Shown one piece after another: positions 60,137 to 64,000 of a stretch of DNA of 64,000 nt. The translations under genes were made by a program, and so were the position numbers. The notes beneath the pieces were generated by a model. The model worked only from the letters and a program-made list of their open reading frames with translations, was not told where the DNA came from and did not search any database. Each line of letters begins with the position of its first letter. Within the stretch, counting starts at the first letter, position 1. The stretch comes from an uncultured Spirochaetota bacterium (GTDB taxonomy: Bacteria > Spirochaetota > Spirochaetia > Treponematales > Rectinemataceae). The stretch spans positions 1 through 64,000 of the forward strand of contig CAIJMU010000127.1 of assembly GCA_903821875.1 (NCBI GenBank), given 5' to 3'.

Positions 60137-61189
60137 ATGATCGAAGTTCCCATCACCGACACCAGCCTGAATGAGCATCTAGGTGCCCTTCCGCCCGACG
60201 GCCTCCACTTTTTCACCCTCGGCAGCCCCGACGGTCCTCCCGGAGGAGAGCTCCGAGGTGCCCTCGTCCACGCGACGCGCCTGGTCAACAGGATGCGCGC
60301 CAACCATGGCCTTGGCCTCCTTGAGTCCTACATGCTCGGGCAGGCCTGTGTGGCGGCCGCCCTCCTCGCCTCAACCCTGAAGGGGCAGGACAGGCTCGGT
60401 CTCCGCCTCGACTGCGAGGGCCCAGCCCAGGGCTGGTCAGTCGAAGCCTCTGCCAGCGAGGGCGGCTTTGGCGTGCGCGGCCACCTCTTCCTCGATGCCT
60501 TTACGCTTGCCGAGCTACCTAAGACCTTTGACACTGCCCCCCTCGTGGGCGCAGGCTCGCTCACCCTCACGCGCCAGAGCGAAGGCGCGGCACAGCCCTT
60601 CACCGGAAGGGTCGCGCTGAAAACGGGGCGCCTGGCGGAGGACCTGGCGGTCGCCTTTCTGGAGTCCGAGCAGACTCCGACAGCCTTTGATCTCGGCCTT
60701 CACTTCGACAGGGAGGGGAGGCTCAGCGGAGCGGGGGGGCTCTACCTCCAGGCCCTGCCCGGTGCGACTGTCTCGCTTCTGGAGCGGGCCGAGTCAGCCC
60801 TCGCGGGGTTCAAGCCCATCGGGCGCTTTTTCGCTGAGGGTGGTCAGGCTGAGGCCTGGCTGGGCGCATCCTTCGCCTCGATGGGCCTGGTGCTGAGGGG
60901 AGGCGCCCCGGTAGCCTTCCGCTGCAACTGCGAACGGGAGCGCTTTGCGAAGTTCATGGCCAATGTGGGAAGCGAAAAGGCCACAGGCGTAGCGCCTGGC
61001 AGCCTGGGTAGCGGTACCGCCGGGGAGCCGCCGAGCGCGCCCGCAGTATCACCACGTCGCAGCCTCCTCCACGATCTGGCAGAGGAGGGTCCCTGGCCCG
61101 TCGAAGCGGTCTGCCACCAGTGCGGCAGCCGCTACTACTGGAGCCGCGAGGAGCTGCTCGGGCTCATCGCAAAACAGGCCCTGATATAA
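60137..61189 (+). CDS. hslO: redox-regulated chaperone Hsp33
   Basis: A 350-residue protein, longer than the usual ~290. The core opens LGALPPDGLHFFTLGSPDG and ATRLVNRMRANHGLGLLESY. The redox switch has CxC in VAFRCNCERERFAKFMAN and CxxC in AVCHQCGSRYYWSREEL. Between them about 60 residues (GVAPGSLGSGTAGEPPSAPA and more) are low-complexity, roughly twice the usual linker. Oxidation of the four Zn-binding cysteines unfolds the linker and activates holdase function. The long, disordered linker might alter sensitivity. Confidence 0.93.
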   Translation: MIEVPITDTSLNEHLGALPPDGLHFFTLGSPDGPPGGELRGALVHATRLVNRMRANHGLGLLESYMLGQACVAAALLASTLKGQDRLGLRLDCEGPAQGWSVEASASEGGFGVRGHLFLDAFTLAELPKTFDTAPLVGAGSLTLTRQSEGAAQPFTGRVALKTGRLAEDLAVAFLESEQTPTAFDLGLHFDREGRLSGAGGLYLQALPGATVSLLERAESALAGFKPIGRFFAEGGQAEAWLGASFASMGLVLRGGAPVAFRCNCERERFAKFMANVGSEKATGVAPGSLGSGTAGEPPSAPAVSPRRSLLHDLAEEGPWPVEAVCHQCGSRYYWSREELLGLIAKQALI

Positions 61190-61253
61190 TAGTCTCCTTC
61201 TCAAGCTCCTGTTGGTACCAGTTACCAGTACCGGGGATCGTGGGGCTGCACGG

Positions 61254-62537
61254 TCAGGCGCGTCCCCCGCGTAGCTCAGCCGCCCTCGCGTGGGCTTCGA
61301 GGCCCTCGAGGCGGGCGAAGGCTGCGCTGTCGACAGCGAGGCCGGCGGGCTCGTCCATCTTCAGCCAGGTGCGCGCACGGAGGAAGGCGAGGACCGAGAG
61401 GCCCGCTGCAAAGCGCGAGGCTCCACCGGTGGGCAGGCTGTGGTTGGGTCCGGCACCGTAGTCGCCCAGGACCTCCGCCGAACCCGAGCCGAGAAAGACC
61501 GCCCCCGCGTTCGAGATCTGCCCCTCCCAGGCCTCCGGATCGTCCACCAGGAGTTCGAGGTGCTCCGGCGCAAAGCGGTTGGCCGCTTCGATAGCCTCTT
61601 CCCTGTCACGGGCAAGGAGGGCCCAGCCACCCCTTGCCAGGGCTTCGCGCGCCAGGCCCGCGTTGAGCTTTGGCAGAAGGGCGAGCTGCCGCCCGAGCTC
61701 GGCCTCGACGGCGAGAACCAGGGCTTCATCAAAGGCGATGAGGGCGGGACAGGCTGCCACATCGTGCTCCGCCTGGGCTAATAGGTCTGCGGCTATCAGG
61801 CCCGGGTCAGCGCCCCTTGTGGCAATTATGAGTAACTCGGAGGGCCCCGCCGGCGCGTCGGTGCCGATGATCCCGAAGAGGACACGCTTTGCAGCGGCCA
61901 CATATCGCCCGCCGGGACCTACGATGAGGTCCCGCGGCTCGATGGGGCCACAGCCGTAGGCCAGGGCCGCGATAGCCTGGGCGCCGCCCGCAGCCAGGAA
62001 TCCGTCTGCCCCCGCGAGGCAGGCTGCCGCCAGGGTCTCCCTTCCAGGACGCGGACCCGCCATCCAGACCGAGGCCACGCCGGCTTCGCGGGCTGGAATG
62101 GCTGTCATCAGGGCGCTCGAAGCCAGGGGGAAGCGGCCGCCGGGGACATAGCAGCCAGCCTTCGCAATCGGGATGAAGCGGTGCCCTGCCCTCCCCCCGG
62201 GAATTGCTGTCTCAAGGTCCAGGAGGCAGGCGCGCTGGGCCCGCGCAAAGGCGGCCACCCGGTCGCGTGTCCGCTCAAGAAGCTCCCGCGTAGAGCACTC
62301 GAGGCCAGATAGGGCAGCCTCAAGCTCCGCCTTGCCGAGGAAGAGGGCATCGCCGGGCGCGAGTTCCCCGAGGGCCAGGGCCCGTTTCCGCAGCGCCGCC
62401 TCGCCGCCGGTACGGACCTCCTCGATGATCCGGGATGCCACCGCTTCGGCCTCGGGATCGGAGCCCCGTCCTCCCGACCCGACGATGTCGCCTAACACGA
62501 TCCTTTTCAATGAAGCCCGTTCCACGTCGCCCCCCAT
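61254..62537 (-). CDS. hisD: histidinol dehydrogenase
   Basis: A 427-residue Zn enzyme that oxidises L-histidinol to L-histidine, the last two steps of the pathway. Signature blocks are AKAGCYVPGGRFPLASSALM, GTDAPAGPSELLIIATRGAD, LLAQAEHDVAACPALIAF, NRFAPEHLELLVDDPEAW and GDYGAGPNHSLPTGGASRFA (catalytic His region). The start at 62537 overlaps the end of the hisA-IE gene by 31 bases; GTG at 62525 with GGGGGCGAC before it is an alternative. It is followed only by hslO on the other strand. Confidence 0.95.
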   Translation of the reverse strand: MGGDVERASLKRIVLGDIVGSGGRGSDPEAEAVASRIIEEVRTGGEAALRKRALALGELAPGDALFLGKAELEAALSGLECSTRELLERTRDRVAAFARAQRACLLDLETAIPGGRAGHRFIPIAKAGCYVPGGRFPLASSALMTAIPAREAGVASVWMAGPRPGRETLAAACLAGADGFLAAGGAQAIAALAYGCGPIEPRDLIVGPGGRYVAAAKRVLFGIIGTDAPAGPSELLIIATRGADPGLIAADLLAQAEHDVAACPALIAFDEALVLAVEAELGRQLALLPKLNAGLAREALARGGWALLARDREEAIEAANRFAPEHLELLVDDPEAWEGQISNAGAVFLGSGSAEVLGDYGAGPNHSLPTGGASRFAAGLSVLAFLRARTWLKMDEPAGLAVDSAAFARLEGLEAHARAAELRGGRA

Positions 62538-63817
62538 TCGTCGCGCGTCCACTGGGGCTTGGCCGCTCCGCCCCGGCGCGTCAGCTTCAGGGATCTCCGG
62601 TCGAGTTCGGCCTCGACATCGGCCATGCCTGCACCCTTCAGGGAGAGCTTTGCGAGGGCAAAGTAGATGAGGTCGGCAGCCTCGGACACGGCCTCCTCGC
62701 GCGAGGAGGCAGCTGCGAGCTCGGCTGCCTCCTCGGGCAGCTTGGCGGCCAAAAGCTCCGGGTCCTCGAAGAGCTTGCGCGTGTAGGAGCCCTTGGGCGC
62801 GTCGATCCTCCGCGCGGCGAGGGTCGCCTCGAGCTTCGGAAAGCCGGTGGCAGGGCCGAAGCAGCCCTGCGTGCCATTGTGGCAGAAGGGACCCTTCTGG
62901 CGCACGGTGAAGCGCAGGGCGTCGCGGTCGCAATCAGTCTCAATTACGATGAGTTCCTGGGTATTGCCCGATTCTGCTCCCTTTTCCCAGAGCCCCCTCC
63001 GCCGCGACTTGTAGACACCCCGCCCGGAGTCGACCGCGGCCTTGAGGCTCTCGAGGTCCGACCAGGCCAGACCGAGGGCCCTGCCGCCCTCATCGCAGAC
63101 GACTGTGGGCCACAGGCCATCCGGGCGGTCCGAGCCCAGCGGGGCAGCAAAGGCCGCTGCCAGGTCGAGCTGGCCCATGGCGATGGCAGTGCCCGCCTGT
63201 ACATCGGCGCCGATGGCGTCGAGTTCGCCTATCTCGGCAGGTAGCGTCGCCCCGCCTGCAAAGGTGACCCGGCACCCTGGAGCGGCCTTGGCTGCAGCCT
63301 CCACCACTGCGCGTGCCCTCGCAAGGTCGAGGCCCTGGAGCCTGCCCTCGCGCTCGATAAAGGTAACAAGAAAACCCGAAACAAAGGGCGCGAGGGCTCC
63401 GAGGCGCTCCTCGATGCCGTGGCCCGTTCCCTTCGACCAGCCCTCCACCATGATCTCGCCATCCCGCACGTCGAGGGCTGCGATGATGCGGTCCTTCGGC
63501 AGGCCCTCGAGGAAATCGGCATCGGCCCTCGTTCCGATCATGAGGGCGCGGGCGCCTGCATCGAGGTAGCGGAGGGCCGCCTCCTTCGTGCGGATGCCCC
63601 CACCCACGCGGCTGGGCCAGGTCCGCGCAATGCGCTCGACCAGGGCACGGTTCTCGCCGCGCCCGCGGGCGGCGTCGAGGTCCACGACAGCGATCTGTCC
63701 CACCCGCGAAAGGCGGGCTGCCAACTCCAGCGGGTCCCCGAGGTCGAGGGTGGGGAAGGCGCCTCCCCTGAGCTGGACCGCGCGGCCCTCCTGGATGTCG
63801 ATGCTGGGTACTATCAT
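62507..63817 (-). CDS. hisA-hisIE: HisA-HisI-HisE trifunctional fusion
   Basis: A 436-residue fusion. Residues about 1-230 form a HisA barrel (MIVPSIDIQEGRAVQLRGGA, VGGGIRTKEAALRYLDAGAR, IIAALDVRDGEIMVEGW, the two catalytic Asp). About 231-335 is HisI, phosphoribosyl-AMP cyclohydrolase (YKSRRRGLWEKGAESGNTQE, DCDRDALRFTVRQKGPFCHN with the Zn ligands). About 340-425 is HisE, PR-ATP pyrophosphohydrolase (GSYTRKLFEDPELLAAKLPE, EAVSEAADLIYFALAKLS). HisIE fusions are common; fusion with HisA is unusual. Together they cover three successive steps around ProFAR. The start overlaps the hisF stop (ATGA). Confidence 0.93.
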   Translation of the reverse strand: MIVPSIDIQEGRAVQLRGGAFPTLDLGDPLELAARLSRVGQIAVVDLDAARGRGENRALVERIARTWPSRVGGGIRTKEAALRYLDAGARALMIGTRADADFLEGLPKDRIIAALDVRDGEIMVEGWSKGTGHGIEERLGALAPFVSGFLVTFIEREGRLQGLDLARARAVVEAAAKAAPGCRVTFAGGATLPAEIGELDAIGADVQAGTAIAMGQLDLAAAFAAPLGSDRPDGLWPTVVCDEGGRALGLAWSDLESLKAAVDSGRGVYKSRRRGLWEKGAESGNTQELIVIETDCDRDALRFTVRQKGPFCHNGTQGCFGPATGFPKLEATLAARRIDAPKGSYTRKLFEDPELLAAKLPEEAAELAAASSREEAVSEAADLIYFALAKLSLKGAGMADVEAELDRRSLKLTRRGGAAKPQWTRDEWGATWNGLH

Positions 63818-64000
63818 GATCTGACTCCTTGCTTGTGTGCCGAAAGATGGTTCTTGAGGTCGCCGATCGCCAGCTCCCCACGGTGGAAGGCGCCCGCTGC
63901 GAGGATGGCCCTCGCCCCGGCGCGGGCGGCCTCCTCGAAGTGCCGCATGCCTGCCTCTCCTCCCGCCGCCCCCCCCGAGGCCACGACGGGGATGCCCGCT
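63814..64000 (-). CDS. hisF: imidazole glycerol phosphate synthase cyclase subunit, C-terminal part
   Basis: The reverse strand from the right edge reads AGIPVVASGGAAGGEAGMRH, FEEAARAGARAILAAGAFHR and GELAIGDLKNHLSAHKQG to a stop. This is the C-terminus of HisF, the barrel that uses PRFAR and ammonia to make IGP and AICAR. About 62 codons are visible. The stop overlaps the hisA-IE start, so the genes are coupled. Confidence 0.9.
   Translation of the reverse strand, partial: AGIPVVASGGAAGGEAGMRHFEEAARAGARAILAAGAFHRGELAIGDLKNHLSAHKQGVRS

Noticed and set aside
62537-62933. 132-codon N-terminal extension of hisD
   Set aside because: The open frame upstream of 62537 lies in the HisI/HisE coding region in another frame and has Arg/Gly-rich, non-HisD sequence.
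1-64000. tRNA, rRNA or other structured RNA genes
   Set aside because: No cloverleaf-like sequence with TTC-A-A T-loop pattern and acceptor pairing, and no rRNA-like stretch was noticed in the gaps. A covariance-model scan would be needed to exclude small RNAs.

Overview
The window comes from a GC-rich, Gram-negative (diderm) bacterium. Evidence for an outer membrane is a TolC-type channel, two lipoproteins with lipoboxes and a periplasmic lytic transglycosylase. The gene mix fits a free-living or host-associated spirochaete: a LacI-controlled sugar ABC operon, several AAA/DUF4143 ATPases, a DUF1538 plus PII-like pair, and a membrane-anchored LysM protein. That placement is an inference; no rRNA gene is present to settle it.

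Layout. 1-5630: S10 ribosomal operon on the minus strand (rpsJ to rplN, running off the left edge), with a cluster of hairpins between rpsJ and rplC. 5.7-7.1 kb: two unrecognised envelope genes. 7.2-8.3 kb: a decayed mprF/virJ (acvB-like) locus. 8.9-14.5 kb: a SHOCT membrane protein behind a sigma54-like promoter, then a TolC / membrane-fusion / MacB-type efflux operon. 14.5-20 kb: a receiver remnant, a DUF4143 ATPase, a second copy of the virJ 3' end and a two-gene histidine-kinase system. 20.1-25.5 kb: a Crp-type regulator and a broken MarR plus ABC-exporter cassette, flanked by DUF4143 ATPase remnants. 25.6-36.5 kb: a LacI repressor, a sensory-rhodopsin-transducer-like (ASRT) protein and a sugar operon (binding protein, ATPase, permease, M24 homologue, polysaccharide deacetylase, GH20-like hydrolase, DUF4432 epimerase-like protein). 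Two matching operators tie these together. 36.6-40.4 kb: a URO-D family protein, archaeal-type phosphoglycerate mutase and citrate synthase. 40.4-46 kb: another ATPase with remnants, and a SNF2 helicase with a SWIM/XRE partner. 46-52.9 kb: a DnaK-SBD-like/LysM protein, a lytic transglycosylase, a hybrid kinase and tsaC. 53-57.8 kb: a DUF1538 transporter-like protein, a PII-like protein and a cyclic-nucleotide-gated channel. 57.9-64 kb: kbl, an EamA transporter, hslO, and a his operon with a HisA-HisI-HisE fusion.

Two themes stand out. First, gene decay by frameshift and internal deletion is concentrated between 7 and 25 kb and again around 40-42 kb. Fragments of the same gene families recur there: two short virJ 3' ends and two short DUF4143 C-termini lie in direct orientation around other genes. 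Second, the 26.6-36.5 kb sugar regulon is coherent and carries unusual parts: an ASRT protein under a LacI operator, a metal-ligand-poor M24 protein and a divergent GH20-like enzyme. It is the best candidate for an under-described system. The DnaK-SBD/TM/LysM protein, the DUF1538/PII pair with its repeat-bearing leader, and the HisA-I-E fusion are the next most interesting.
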